Shown here: positions 54,742-63,857 of the stretch, one piece after another
How the letters are laid out: the number at the start of each line of letters is the position of its first letter
Numbering within the stretch: the stretch's first letter is position 1
Assembly (NCBI GenBank): GCA_002077065.1
Contig: NAJO01000027.1
Coordinates: 620,001-684,000, forward strand
DNA length: 64,000 bases
Direction of reading: 5' to 3'
DNA from: Cryoendolithus antarcticus
Lineage: Eukaryota > Ascomycota > Dothideomycetes > Cladosporiales > Cladosporiaceae
Translations under genes and position numbers: made by a program
The notes under the pieces: model-generated
The model's database searches: none
Seen by the model: the letters and a program-made list of their open reading frames with translations, nothing else
What the model was told of the DNA's origin: nothing

Positions 54742-55710
54742 TCAGGTGATCAATCTCGGCATCGACAAAGCTGAACGCACAATTTCGGAGCATCTGGAAT
54801 CGCCAGACGACACAAAGCGGTATCTTTGACCCTGCTGCTTCCACTCGACATCGAGCTGATCAATGCCGCGTAGCTCGAGAAGAGCTTGTACCCCGTTCGT
54901 GATCCACAATGGTGCCCAATCGCCAATAAGTCTTGGCCGGTCAAACCTCAACGTGAGCATAGACAACTTCTCGCAAGAGGCCAGCAAAGCGAAAGAGATT
55001 GCGTCGCATCGTTGACCACATGCTACATCGACAGAGCACAATAGCTGGCGTCCTGAGTGTCCGATCTGTCTGAGGAAAAGGTATAGGTCTCGTGAGGAGG
55101 TAAAAGCATAGGTCACGTTGCGGAAGAGTAGATCAAGAGCCTCCGCATGGATGGCTTTGCAAGTCGAGAGCAATCTTGACAGCGTGAGATCGCGATGTCC
55201 AGGTCGATGAAGACCACGCTCGGTGATCATGCGGTTCGAGTCGCGGTTGAGCTGGACCATCTTCGTAACGGGACTTGCTGGAGGGATGATGTATGAGTAT
55301 ATCTGTAGCCGCAATTCTGCTGGAAGGGTGAAGAGACCGCTGGATTGAGGTGTGTCTGACGCAGGCGGAGCTGCCTTTCGCTCCCATCGATCCCGAACTT
55401 TCGCGAAGTCGTAGCGACCAATGTCTGGCTTGAGGGATTCGAACGGGAATCGCAGCTGTAGGTGAGTGCACTTCGGGTGATGTAATGAGAGTCTTCCATT
55501 CGTGAGATCGACCATTGGCCCTTCCAAGATAGCGACGCTGGTCGCTTTCGGCACAAATCTGCTGCACTCGATGCATCGGGAACCGTCTTCGAGGCTTTCG
55601 AGTGGCGGTCTGTCGCAGGTGTGGCCCATTGATGCCAACTGGCGGCTTGAGGTGATGTTGGAGTTCCAGTGCGGGAGAAACGTCTCGAGGCGGGTGGCGT
55701 AGGTGGACAT
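54742..55710 (-). CDS. fungal 2EXR/F-box-like domain protein
   Basis: Single exon, 322 aa from a good ATG (MSTYATRLETFLPHW). After a Cys-containing N-terminal part (CIECSRFVPKATSVAILEGP) comes the fungal 2EXR/F-box-like motif FTLPAELRLQIYSYIIPPAS, followed by LLSTCKAIHAEALDLLFRNV and a long helical/strand region (LTLRFDRPRLIGDWAPLWIT). These proteins are greatly expanded and lineage-specific in Dothideomycetes, with no assigned function. Its presence marks the stretch as accessory. Confidence 0.8.
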   Translation of the reverse strand: MSTYATRLETFLPHWNSNITSSRQLASMGHTCDRPPLESLEDGSRCIECSRFVPKATSVAILEGPMVDLTNGRLSLHHPKCTHLQLRFPFESLKPDIGRYDFAKVRDRWERKAAPPASDTPQSSGLFTLPAELRLQIYSYIIPPASPVTKMVQLNRDSNRMITERGLHRPGHRDLTLSRLLSTCKAIHAEALDLLFRNVTYAFTSSRDLYLFLRQIGHSGRQLLCSVDVACGQRCDAISFALLASCEKLSMLTLRFDRPRLIGDWAPLWITNGVQALLELRGIDQLDVEWKQQGQRYRFVSSGDSRCSEIVRSALSMPRLIT

Positions 55711-56641
55711 GGTGGTATAGTGAGAGTCGTGAGGGTACTTGAAGGCTTGCTCGTGCCGGTGTTTGGTGGCAGTGTTACTGCGCCTACCGTAGATGTCTTT
55801 ATGATGGTATCTTGATGCCTATGAGATCGCGCAAGCCGCGACTCGGGCAATTGGGTTGAAGCAGGCAATGCGTGTGGTGGCACTGCTGATACCTTTGCAG
55901 CCTGATGATCCAGTCAGCTGTCTACATCAGCATCACAGCGAGTTGCCCATGTGCCTTTCGTCGAGCATGTCTTGATGTGTGCTGGTGATGAGTTGTGGTA
56001 GTGTTCCATAGCAGCAGAGTTCGATGTCTGGAGAGGAGTGGAGTGGAGCGCGGGTGCGTCCGACACGACCTCACGTCTTGGCAGTTGGCCCTATGGAGAA
56101 GGTACACGACAGATATACAGTGGCCGCCTCCGCGGCGATACATGCAGAGCCAATCGCTTGACGCGGTAAGTGAGTTTCGTCTTCGGTGTCGTGATTCGCG
56201 CGTGGAAGTCAGAATTCGGTTTCTGTGCGGATGTCAAAGTTTCACGTGCTCTTTCCGCTTTCGGTCAGCAAGAATCTTTTCTTTGGGTCCATGACCAATG
56301 GTCTCTTTCTATGTCTTCGATGAAAGAGCTATCGCAGGAGAGATGTGGAGATGCTGTGCGAGGCTGTTAGCGGCGGCCCGCGCTGCGGATCCGGGTTCTG
56401 GCATGGTGTGCAAGGAATTTCCCTCAGAGCGCCCCTCCACGACCCCGCGGCCATTTGGAAAGCTGCAAAGCATGCAAGGGTCAGCAGAATACGTATCGAA
56501 GGCTTCTGATACGTTGTGCTGCGCTGTGTGTCATCTGTGGAGACTGGCAACGCCCACAGACCTCCAAACCCTCCCGTAGGGTCCCCTTGTCCATTCTCGA
56601 CTTATTACATGTACGACTATGACGTCGCTGGGCTCAACAAT
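55711..56641. other. intergenic, upstream of the tRNA gene
   Basis: About 930 bp without a recognisable gene. Short frames only. Confidence 0.4.
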
Positions 56642-56677
56642 GGCCCAGTGGTCTAGTGGTATGATTTTCGCTTCGGA

Positions 56678-56705
56678 GATTCTCCAGGAGCTCTGCTCCC
56701 AAGAT
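56678..56705 (+). other. canonical anticodon-loop tRNA intron (28 nt)
   Basis: Lies directly after position 37, the normal place for eukaryotic nuclear tRNA introns cut by the SEN endonuclease. It contains C-rich segments able to pair with the CGG anticodon. Confidence 0.8.
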
Positions 56706-56727
56706 TGCGAGAGGCCCCGGGTTCAAA

Positions 56728-56782
56728 GTCAGTACATACCGAGAATCCCTCCACCCTCATCCTTCACTAACGACTCGCTTAG
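56728..56782 (+). other. 55-nt spliceosomal-type insert in the tRNA T-loop
   Basis: Starts GTCAGT, contains CACTAAC with its branch adenosine roughly 15 nt from the end, and ends CTTAG. Exact GT-AG excision rebuilds the T-arm. Length and signals match the mRNA introns of the neighbouring genes (mostly 50-69 nt with CTGAC/CTAAC). I found no clear bulge-helix-bulge that would make it a SEN substrate, though I could not fold it by computer. Confidence 0.75.
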
Positions 56783-56811
56783 TCCCGGCTGGGCCCGTCC
56801 ACACGTTGTTC

Positions 56812-56815
56812 TTTT
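56812..56815 (+). terminator. Pol III terminator of the tRNA gene
   Basis: TTTT 16 nt after the discriminator base of the tRNA-Pro gene, the normal RNA polymerase III stop. Confidence 0.7.
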
Positions 56816-58185
56816 GCGCTTCCTGTGCCTCCTGAGTGTGGTCTAAACCTTTGCGCAATCGTTGGCCAGATGGGGCATCCATGTGTGCAGCCATCGGAGT
56901 TCCCACGGTTGAGTGCACCTTCATTTTGGCTGCTCCACTTCCCCTACGATCCTTTGAGCAGTGGCGAGCAGTGAACATGAGTCTGCTTCAATGTTTCACA
57001 GGCGTTACAGCGCAGGCTACAGCTTGTACGAATATCAGCTTAGGGCGCGGGGAATCCCACAAAGCCGACACGGAAGGGTCGGAAGCCCATTGAACGAGGA
57101 ATGTCACCGCTCCATGATCAACATGCTGCCGCATGAGGCACGCAAGCGCACTTCGAACAAGGCGACTTGGCTCGAGCGCTCCCCGATCTTCAACGGACTT
57201 CCAGCCTGGAGTATCCTATGTCACCCTGGGATGCCTGACCATTCGTTCACCCCAGTTTTCGGCAGCGAGCGAATTCAGTTGCTATCTGCATAATCTTATA
57301 GAACACGGCAGTCGTTGGCGGCATCACTGGACTACAAATGCTCTGCAGGTCGGTAGCATCTGTTGCTGCTGGCGCTGCTGGCAGCAGCCGCTGGCCACGA
57401 TATTACAGTCAGTGTCCGAAGAGTAACACTCTCCGGCCGGCAACGTCAGCTCGCTGTCGACATTATCAGGACGGTGCTACGTAGACAAGCTACCACTCGG
57501 CTCACCAACATCCAGAAAGTCATGCCATCTCTAGTTCTGCGTCCTGAGAGTCCAGGGGATACACACTCGAACCTGGGCCCTCTCGCAACCTTGGAAGCAG
57601 AGGTCCTAGGATCTGGGCATTACCAGTAACGGCAGAACATAGATATTCATATTTTGTGGGAGCACTGACATGGTATGTCCTGACAGCGCCAATACATACT
57701 TTGCACACCGGGATACTGCTCGCTCACAAGCATGATACCCCGAGCAGATAGTCTGTTGTACCAATGAGTCGTCATAATGGGGGCTGCGATACTGAGAGTG
57801 TGTGCTCTGACCCCCGACGTTACCGTCAAGCTCCCATCCCTCACGACACCACGGTCTAATCCAAATGCTCCTATATTTGTCGTCTCTACGCCGACTGCCA
57901 TGGTACGGAGGGCTGTTATGACACAAGGCATCACTATACGCAGGGCGAAGCCATATTCACGCTACACTCACGTCAGTGACTGCTTCTTTACAGTCATTAT
58001 GTATTATGCTCCTAACGAAAGGTAGGGAGTCGCAGCTTCGGACAGCTGTGACCCCAACAATAGATGGATCGCACCTTCCTCATGCCTCGAGCAAATCAAG
58101 TTGTTGGTAATGCCCGCCACTTTCAACACAACTTACACTACTGTACTACATCCTGCTCCCCAGACAAGGCCATGATCCCGAAGCC
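56816..58185. other. intergenic
   Basis: About 1.4 kb after the tRNA with overlapping short frames but no recognised gene. It could contain further decayed copies of accessory genes. Confidence 0.4.
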
Positions 58186-58747
58186 ATGGATCAAGCAACC
58201 ACTGCCCATATTATAAGTATGGAGGAAGACACGATATACAGGCGACAGTTCCTTACCGCAGCCGCTCTCATGGATGCGTACAAGTGCCACGAATGCCTTA
58301 TGAACGCTCGCGCCAACCTCGTTGATCCGTTTTTGCCCCTATCCTGGCAGTCGAAGAACATGCCTCTGGTTGCAGCTTCTCACGACGAGTGGTATCCTAC
58401 GGAGCGTGAGCGCAATTGCATAGAGAAGCTGAACGTCGCCACCGAGCGGCTCATTGATCCGGAAGTAACATCCCGGCGACTGGGCGTCGCTTCTCAGTAT
58501 ACTCACGGATCTTGAAGAGGTTCGACGGCAGCAGATCGAGCAGGCGCCTGAGGAGATAGATCCGTATTACTGTCTCCATAGCGAAGTTAAGCCCGACGAA
58601 GAAAAAGACGAAGACGTGGAGCGCGACGGTAGCGAGGGAGGCAACGCTGACGGCAATGTGATGAGCGAGGATGTAGAGCTGGAGCAAGAGGAAACGGATT
58701 CGCTCAAGGAAAGGGTGACTGCACTCCCTCGCAGATTCTCGGAGTGA
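58186..58747 (+). pseudogene. frameshifted relative of the gene at 60889-61509
   Basis: Begins MDQATTAHIISMEEDTIYRR. KNMPLVAASHDEWYPTER aligns with KNMLLVAAALDDWYPAER of the gene at 60889-61509, and flanking positions agree too. After about residue 95 the first frame turns to an unrelated short tail and stops at 58515. From about 58490 another frame carries the expected continuation, LLSILTDLEEVRRQQIEQAP, then an acidic tail ending at the TGA at 58745-58747. No intron of normal length joins them. A single base loss or gain is the simplest reading; an error in the sequence is the alternative. Function unknown. Confidence 0.65.
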
Positions 58748-58858
58748 TCGGTGGTCTCCATTTTTCGGTGGCTGGGCAAACACAGAATTAAACAGCCAAA
58801 GGCAAGTCTACATTGTCCCAAGAGCATTTTCCGTCTGGCCGAGCTACGAATCAGAAGA

Positions 58859-60034
58859 TCACTGCCGCCACGCCACTACGTCTACTCGCGAGTCCCACAG
58901 ATCCAGTGCCTCCTTCCTCGTATTCGCCTCACCACTATCAGGTGGTAGCCTCCACACTGTGATTCCGACACCACTCATCTTCAAGCTCGTTACCAAAGGA
59001 CCCAGCGTCAGCCGACTGACCTTAAAACCACGCTTCTCCAGATCCGCCACGGCCAGCTCTGCAAACCTCGCAAGCACCTCATCGCTTGTACTGCCCAGCG
59101 AGTTGAGCAGAAGGACGACCTCGTTGTCCTCCTTGGGATTTGTAGATGCAGAGAACGGGATGAAGGCTCGATCCTTGTCAGAGATGTCGAGGAGCAAATC
59201 TAGCATTTGCGATGTCAGAGCCTCGGGCGACGGAACAGGCGAGATCTGCCGAAGACCCGGTTCGCCGTGTGCGCCCATGCCCAGCTCTATCGTGGCTGGC
59301 GGGAGAACTTGCAGGTCTGTGAGAGTAGCATTGGGCAGAGCGACGCTGTGGCCGAGTCAGCATTGCACCTGGGACGTCAACGTATCAGGGGATTTGTACC
59401 GATCAAACGCAACACCAATCGTCCCCACATTCGCCGCCACATACTCCATCACCTCGCTCACCCTCTCCAGCCCCTCCCCTCGCTCAGCCAATGCACACGC
59501 AGACTTCAGCGCCACCAAATGCCCACTCAACCCTCTCCGCCCAACCTTTCCGCCCTTCTTTCTCCCCACTGCCACATCATCTCCCACGGGGGTAAAGTGG
59601 ACATTATATCCCGCGGCCTGCGCCCTCGTAATGGCAAGCCCAGCATTCAATATATCCCCCGTGTAGTTCCCACACACCACCAGCGTTCCCTTACTCTGCT
59701 TCCCGCCCTTCGGCTGACATAGCTTGATCGCCTCGAAGATCTGGGCTGCCGTTGGCGAAGCGAAGATGTTTCCTGAAACGTAGGCGGAAAGGTAGTTGTG
59801 GCCTACGAAGCCGCCGAACATGGGCTCGTGGCCACCGCCGGCGAAGCCGATTGTCGTTACATGATCGGCGCTGAAAGCTTCGAGGTCGTTGCGATAGATT
59901 GTTTTATAGGCGGCGTTGTAGGAGAGGTCGGGTTTCAGGTAGGTCAAGCCAGTAAGGGCTTCATTGATGGCGTCGCTCGGGTTGTTGATGAAGTGAAAGG
60001 TCTCTTTCGCCGTGGTCTGGGTGGCAGTGGACAT
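58859..60034 (-). CDS. DhaK-only dihydroxyacetone-kinase-like protein
   Basis: Exons 59400-60034 and 58859-59345 with a 54-nt intron (GTACAA, CTGAC, CCACAG); 373 aa from the ATG at 60034 (MSTATQTTAKETFHF). It is only the substrate-binding DhaK domain; fungal dihydroxyacetone kinases are about 580-600 aa with DhaL attached. The sugar-site residues are present: H69 in FAGGGHEP, D127 in GNYTGDILN and the covalent-adduct histidine H238 in GMGAHGEPG, where the usual Ile before His is Ala. GDDVAVGRKKGGKVGRRGLS is standard. Without DhaL it has no ATP site. The DhaL domain 4.5 kb away, fused to a decayed DhaK, is an obvious candidate partner. C4 or C3 ketose phosphorylation is inferred. Confidence 0.87.
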
Positions 60035-60888
60035 AGGGGCGACGATACAAAAGGAAAAGGAGGCAGTTTGGAACAAGCAGTGGAAGATTGAGGTTTAGTC
60101 GGGACAGATGAGAGGCAGAGGAAGACCGGAAAGCTTCGTGCAGTGCATAAGCGAACGTGAATACTCGCGTAATACTTACCGGTTCATTGACTATAGCTGA
60201 CCGTCCGTGTCCGTCGACGTACTACGAGGTCTACTGCGAAAGCTCTGCGGGGTTGAGTGATGTAGCTGATCGGGAAGGGAACTGGTGGGCAGGTCGAGTG
60301 GATTGGTGCCGGATTGCCCAAATAGTAATCCCGAGGTCAAGGACGACGGTTGCGAGGAGCTGCCACATTGGTAGGTTGCACCAATGTCAAGAGTCCACTA
60401 GAATTGATAGCTTTCGTAGACGCGGTAGCTCATCTGCTGAAAGCCCGGATGACAAGTTGGCATGCTCTTCACGCGTGCCATATCTTGCTAAATTGGCAGC
60501 ACTAGGAGTACTGGGATAGTATGAGAGAAGGGAATGAGCCTGTATCAGACTGCTTTTGACTATGATACAGATGCGTAGTCTCATGGCAGTCACACATCGC
60601 GACCCATTTGAAACCGCCAACGAAATCTGTCCCGCTGTGCCCCAGTCGGAAACAGCCCTTCGAGTATTGTCCATGTCTCTCCGCGAGCACGGACGAGGAC
60701 CCCCAGCTGGGCGATTGAGTAAGGTGCCAACTCGCTATCGGTTCAGAAGATAGTGGAATGACAGACTTCGCTCCCATCGCTGGACGCTAATTATGGCCAA
60801 AATTAATCACGGGTGATAGACCAGAGAATGCGGCGGCTTGACCGAGTATGCCATTTCGCTGCGATTGAGAAAGATCCCGTCCATCAGC
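60035..60888. other. intergenic, DhaK promoter region
   Basis: About 850 bp with short shadow frames; presumably the DhaK promoter and the 3' end of the next minus-strand gene. Confidence 0.4.
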
Positions 60889-61509
60889 TTATTGGAGGCG
60901 ATATGGTAGATCGGGTCCTGACGCCACGGGAGACGTGCCTTGGACGACAGACTGGACAGCACCGACCTCGGCTGGGGATCCCATGGTCGCAAGAGCATCG
61001 TCAAGAGTTGCAGACGGGGCGGGCTGCGAGTCTGCGAGAGTAGCCTGAGCATAAGGCAGTACAGTGGCATCTGCTTCAACACAGTCCGCAGACACCGAAT
61101 CATAACCCTCAGCATTATCCCCATCCTCGTCCACCTCGTCGCCACTGCCATCTCGAATGCGGTCTTGATCCACTGGATCAGGCGCTTGGGATTTCAAGAT
61201 CGCTTGCAGCTCGTCCAATCCCACTCGAATGTCCGCCATTGCCGCTCGATCTTCGTCATCATCCGGGTCGCAGAGTCGTTCGGTGTGCTTCCACCATCCC
61301 TCAATCTCAAGACGCATACGTTCAGCCGGGTACCAATCGTCCAATGCTGCGGCGACGAGTAGCATATTCTTCATTCGCCAATATCGAGGGATGTAAATAT
61401 CGGCGAGGTTTTCTTGTGCGGCCGCAATGCCTTCTTCCCATTGATCTGCTTTGATCAAGGCCACGGCAGCCGTGTACTCCTTCTTGAAGCGTGAGAGATC
61501 GGCTGCCAT
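60889..61509 (-). CDS. unknown protein, intact relative of 58186-58747
   Basis: 206 aa from the ATG at 61509 (MAADLSRFKKEYTAAVALIK). The open frame continues upstream to 61680, but that part has a different character. The first 100 residues are helical with several Trp and Tyr (DIYIPRYWRMKNM, AALDDWYPAERMRLEIEGWW). The rest is acidic and disordered (DGSGDEVDEDGDNAEGYDSV). The same helix-plus-acidic-tail plan is seen in the broken copy on the other side of the DhaK gene. No family recognised. Confidence 0.65.
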   Translation of the reverse strand: MAADLSRFKKEYTAAVALIKADQWEEGIAAAQENLADIYIPRYWRMKNMLLVAAALDDWYPAERMRLEIEGWWKHTERLCDPDDDEDRAAMADIRVGLDELQAILKSQAPDPVDQDRIRDGSGDEVDEDGDNAEGYDSVSADCVEADATVLPYAQATLADSQPAPSATLDDALATMGSPAEVGAVQSVVQGTSPVASGPDLPYRLQ

Positions 61510-61676
61510 TGCTGATGCTGCGGTTTCGTGGACGGAGTCTTGTAAGATTTGGAGTGGTTGGACTATCTGCAGGATTTCGCGATGAGAGGTATAGCTGAGT
61601 TTCTCGCCGTTCCCGCAGAGGCAGGTGCGATGCAAGTAGAGGCTCAAACCAAAATCTACAGCACATCCAATCCAGC

Positions 61677-62033
61677 TCACTCAATCCACATCAACTCCTC
61701 CAGCCCCCTCCACCACCCCTTCGCATCCACACTCCCAGTGCTACCCTCCACGAACGTCTTCTGCATCGCATCGGTCTCCTTCCACCACCTCCGCACCTCC
61801 TCGTTGGCCTGCATCTTCTCCATATCCGCCTCCCAGTCGCTGCCGGTGTACTTCATGACTGCGAACAGCATCATGGTCGGCTCATCGAGGAAGATACTGT
61901 AGTCTACGATATTGCAGTCCTTGATTTGCTTGAGCACTGCAGGCCAGATGGCTGCGTGGAGAGCTTTGTAGGCCTCGAGAGAGGAGCGGCGGAGACGGAT
62001 CGTCTGGGCGATGCGGCGAGGTGGGTTGGCCAT
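61677..62033 (-). CDS. L-rhamnose mutarotase family protein
   Basis: Single exon, 118 aa. RhaM fold (dimeric ferredoxin-like barrel) that interconverts alpha and beta anomers of rhamnose; the bacterial enzyme has about 104 aa. Matches: RIAQTIRLRRSSLEAYKALH with the likely catalytic His26, AAIWPAVLKQIKDCNIVDYS with the conserved Trp and Tyr, LFAVMKYTGSDWEADMEKM and RWWKETDAMQ. The last 20 residues form a fungal extension. In fungi such proteins often sit beside pentose, tetrose or rhamnose genes, as here between the DhaK and dehydrogenase genes. The sugar it acts on is not shown. Confidence 0.9.
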   Translation of the reverse strand: MANPPRRIAQTIRLRRSSLEAYKALHAAIWPAVLKQIKDCNIVDYSIFLDEPTMMLFAVMKYTGSDWEADMEKMQANEEVRRWWKETDAMQKTFVEGSTGSVDAKGWWRGLEELMWIE

Positions 62034-62573
62034 GGCGAATACCTACTAATGCCCGTGGGTGTGGTAGAGCTCAAAATCACCAAGACCTTGTCAGCGAAAT
62101 ACACGCCCTCATCGGCTGCTCGGATCATCAATGCCCCGAACGCGCTCTCGTACTGTCGGCACTCCATCCGTTTAACCTCCTGTACGCATCAACATCATCA
62201 ACCCATTGGATGTCACGAGTAAGTATATGATGGTATGCGGCCATCGATCTCACCTCATCATACTATGCGCCTGGTTTGTTGAGCAGAGTGTGCAGCAAGA
62301 TCCCCCAACCTCACTCGAACGCATTCGCCGCACTTACGTTCATCCGATTGCTTGTTCCACTGGCAACTCTGGCGGTAAATCTGCTCGGGTGAAGTGGACG
62401 TCACTTCTCGGGATATGAAGATATAGGTGGCATGTGAAGGCTCAATCTGATCGATGGATGCTTCACCACTCTCATCATTAATCGAAATTCTCACTACATT
62501 CTCCTTCATCGACGTGCCATCACTGTCTCATGATCTAGCGAGCAACTTCATTCCCCACTACCTCACTCACAGC
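62034..62573. other. divergent promoter region (mutarotase / dehydrogenase)
   Basis: About 540 bp between divergent genes, which could allow co-regulation. The dehydrogenase frame is open back to 62454, but that leader has no family counterpart. No specific factor site recognised. Confidence 0.45.
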
Positions 62574-63857
62574 ATGACTTCAGCAAAGCCAACGATCGCC
62601 TTTGCCGGCCTAGGCGCGATGGGCGGCGGCATGGCAAAGAATCTTGTTAAGAATGGCTTCACGGTCTACGGTTTCGATGTGTATCAACCACTCGTCGACA
62701 GCTTCGTACAAGCTGGTGGTAAAGCGGCCAAGACGCCTCGAGAAGCCGCCTCAAATGCAGACTTCTTTGTATCAATGGTCGCAAACGCCGCACAGAATGC
62801 TGCACTACTTTTCGACGGCGACGACGCAGCTATACAAGGTCTGAAACGCGACACGACGTTCATCCTCTGTTCCACGTGCCCCCCAGCCTTTGCCATCGAA
62901 CTACGAGCTCGCCTCGACAAGGACTTCTCTCGATCTGATGTCAAGCTCCTAGATTGCCCCGTCTCAGGCGGTACAATCCGCGCAGCAGACGGTACTCTGT
63001 CGATCTTCTCTTCCGGCCCAGACGCAGATCTCGACAATGCAGCTGCAGTCCTGGAGACAATGTCCGGCAACCTCTACCGCATGGGCGAGATCAGCAACGG
63101 CACGAAAACAAAGACGATCCACCAACTCCTCGCAGCAACAAACATCATCTCAGCCTCCGAAGCCATGGGTCTTGCAGCAACTGTAGGTCTCAATACCCAG
63201 GCAGTCATGGAACACGTCAACAAATCCGACGCAGCATCCTTCATGTTCGAGAATCGCGCCCCCCACATGCTAAAGAACGACTGGCACCCTTACTCCGCCC
63301 TTGCAATCATCCTCAAAGATGCCGGCATTGTCACTGACACCGCGCGGAAAGAACAATGGCCTACTCCTCTTGCATCAACAGCCGAGAACGAGTATCTTCG
63401 AGGCGTGCAAGCTGGGTTTCTCCGCGATGATGATGCAAAGCTTGTGCAACTCTACCTGCCCAAGTCACAAGGCGACCTCGTAGCCAAGTGCGTAGATGCA
63501 GATGTCATGATGACTGCCTCGCATCAAGTAAGTAAAGACACGATCGTCGAGCTACTCTCCGGTATCCACCTCGCGGCTTCCGTAGAAGGCATGGCGTTCT
63601 GCAAGAAGCTTGGAGTGGATTCGAAGACGATGTACGAGATCATTTCCAAAGCTGCCGGCTGGAACGCGATGTTCACGAAGTGCATACCTGCAATGCTGGA
63701 GAAGGACTCGTGGAGTCTGGCGGATTGCAAGGAGGCTGTAGAGGTGGGGAAGAAGCTGGCGGAGGCGGTGAAGAAGTGTAGTCAGATTAATTACCCTTGT
63801 CCTATGGCTGCTAGTGCGCTGCAGCAGTTCTCGTTTGCTGTGCAGGAGAAGAAGTAG
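62574..63857 (+). CDS. 3-hydroxyisobutyrate/L-threonate dehydrogenase-like protein with doubled C-terminal domain
   Basis: Single exon, 427 aa from the ATG at 62574 (MTSAKPTIAFAGLGAMGGG). Beta-hydroxyacid dehydrogenase: NAD-binding GLGAMGGGMAKNLVKNG at 12-28, substrate motif DCPVSGGTIRAADGTLSIFS, and the catalytic-lysine helix GTKTKTIHQLLAATN (K178/K180). After the usual helical C-terminal domain a second copy follows, with DTIVELLSGIHLAASVEGMA and AGWNAMFTKCIPAMLEKDSW, making it about 130 aa longer than single-domain enzymes. In bacteria LtnD-type members oxidise L-threonate. In many fungi related domains are fused to a DUF1537 kinase and an aldolase; here they stand alone. Its place beside DhaK and the mutarotase fits sugar-acid breakdown. 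Confidence 0.88.
   Translation: MTSAKPTIAFAGLGAMGGGMAKNLVKNGFTVYGFDVYQPLVDSFVQAGGKAAKTPREAASNADFFVSMVANAAQNAALLFDGDDAAIQGLKRDTTFILCSTCPPAFAIELRARLDKDFSRSDVKLLDCPVSGGTIRAADGTLSIFSSGPDADLDNAAAVLETMSGNLYRMGEISNGTKTKTIHQLLAATNIISASEAMGLAATVGLNTQAVMEHVNKSDAASFMFENRAPHMLKNDWHPYSALAIILKDAGIVTDTARKEQWPTPLASTAENEYLRGVQAGFLRDDDAKLVQLYLPKSQGDLVAKCVDADVMMTASHQVSKDTIVELLSGIHLAASVEGMAFCKKLGVDSKTMYEIISKAAGWNAMFTKCIPAMLEKDSWSLADCKEAVEVGKKLAEAVKKCSQINYPCPMAASALQQFSFAVQEKK

Larger units (their letters stand above)
56642..56796 (+). tRNA. tRNA-Pro (anticodon CGG) with two introns, one in the T-loop
   Basis: Acceptor stem GGCCCAG (56642-56648) pairs over all 7 bp with CTGGGCC (56789-56795); discriminator C at 56796. 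The A box TGGTCTAGTGG (from 56649) is perfect. Anticodon stem TTCGC pairs with GCGAG (56707-56711); the loop carries CGG at 56674-56676, and a 28-nt intron follows base 37 (56678-56705). T-stem CCGGG (56717-56721) pairs with CCCGG (56784-56788), but the loop is split after TTCAAA by 55 nt (56728-56782) beginning GTCAGT and ending CTTAG, with CACTAAC inside. Removing it leaves the standard 7-nt loop TTCAAAT. TTTT at 56812-56815 is a Pol III stop. The B box is cut but still reads GGTTCAAAGTC. The gene looks intact rather than decayed, since every stem is perfect. Confidence 0.9.

Noticed and set aside
59346..59368. 23-nt intron in the DhaK gene
   Set aside because: Too short; using the donor at 59399 gives a normal 54-nt intron and the expected AFDRVALPNA sequence.
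58859..60034. Loss of the covalent-adduct histidine in the DhaK-only protein
   Set aside because: I first looked at the wrong loop; the histidine in GMGAHGEPG (H238) is present.
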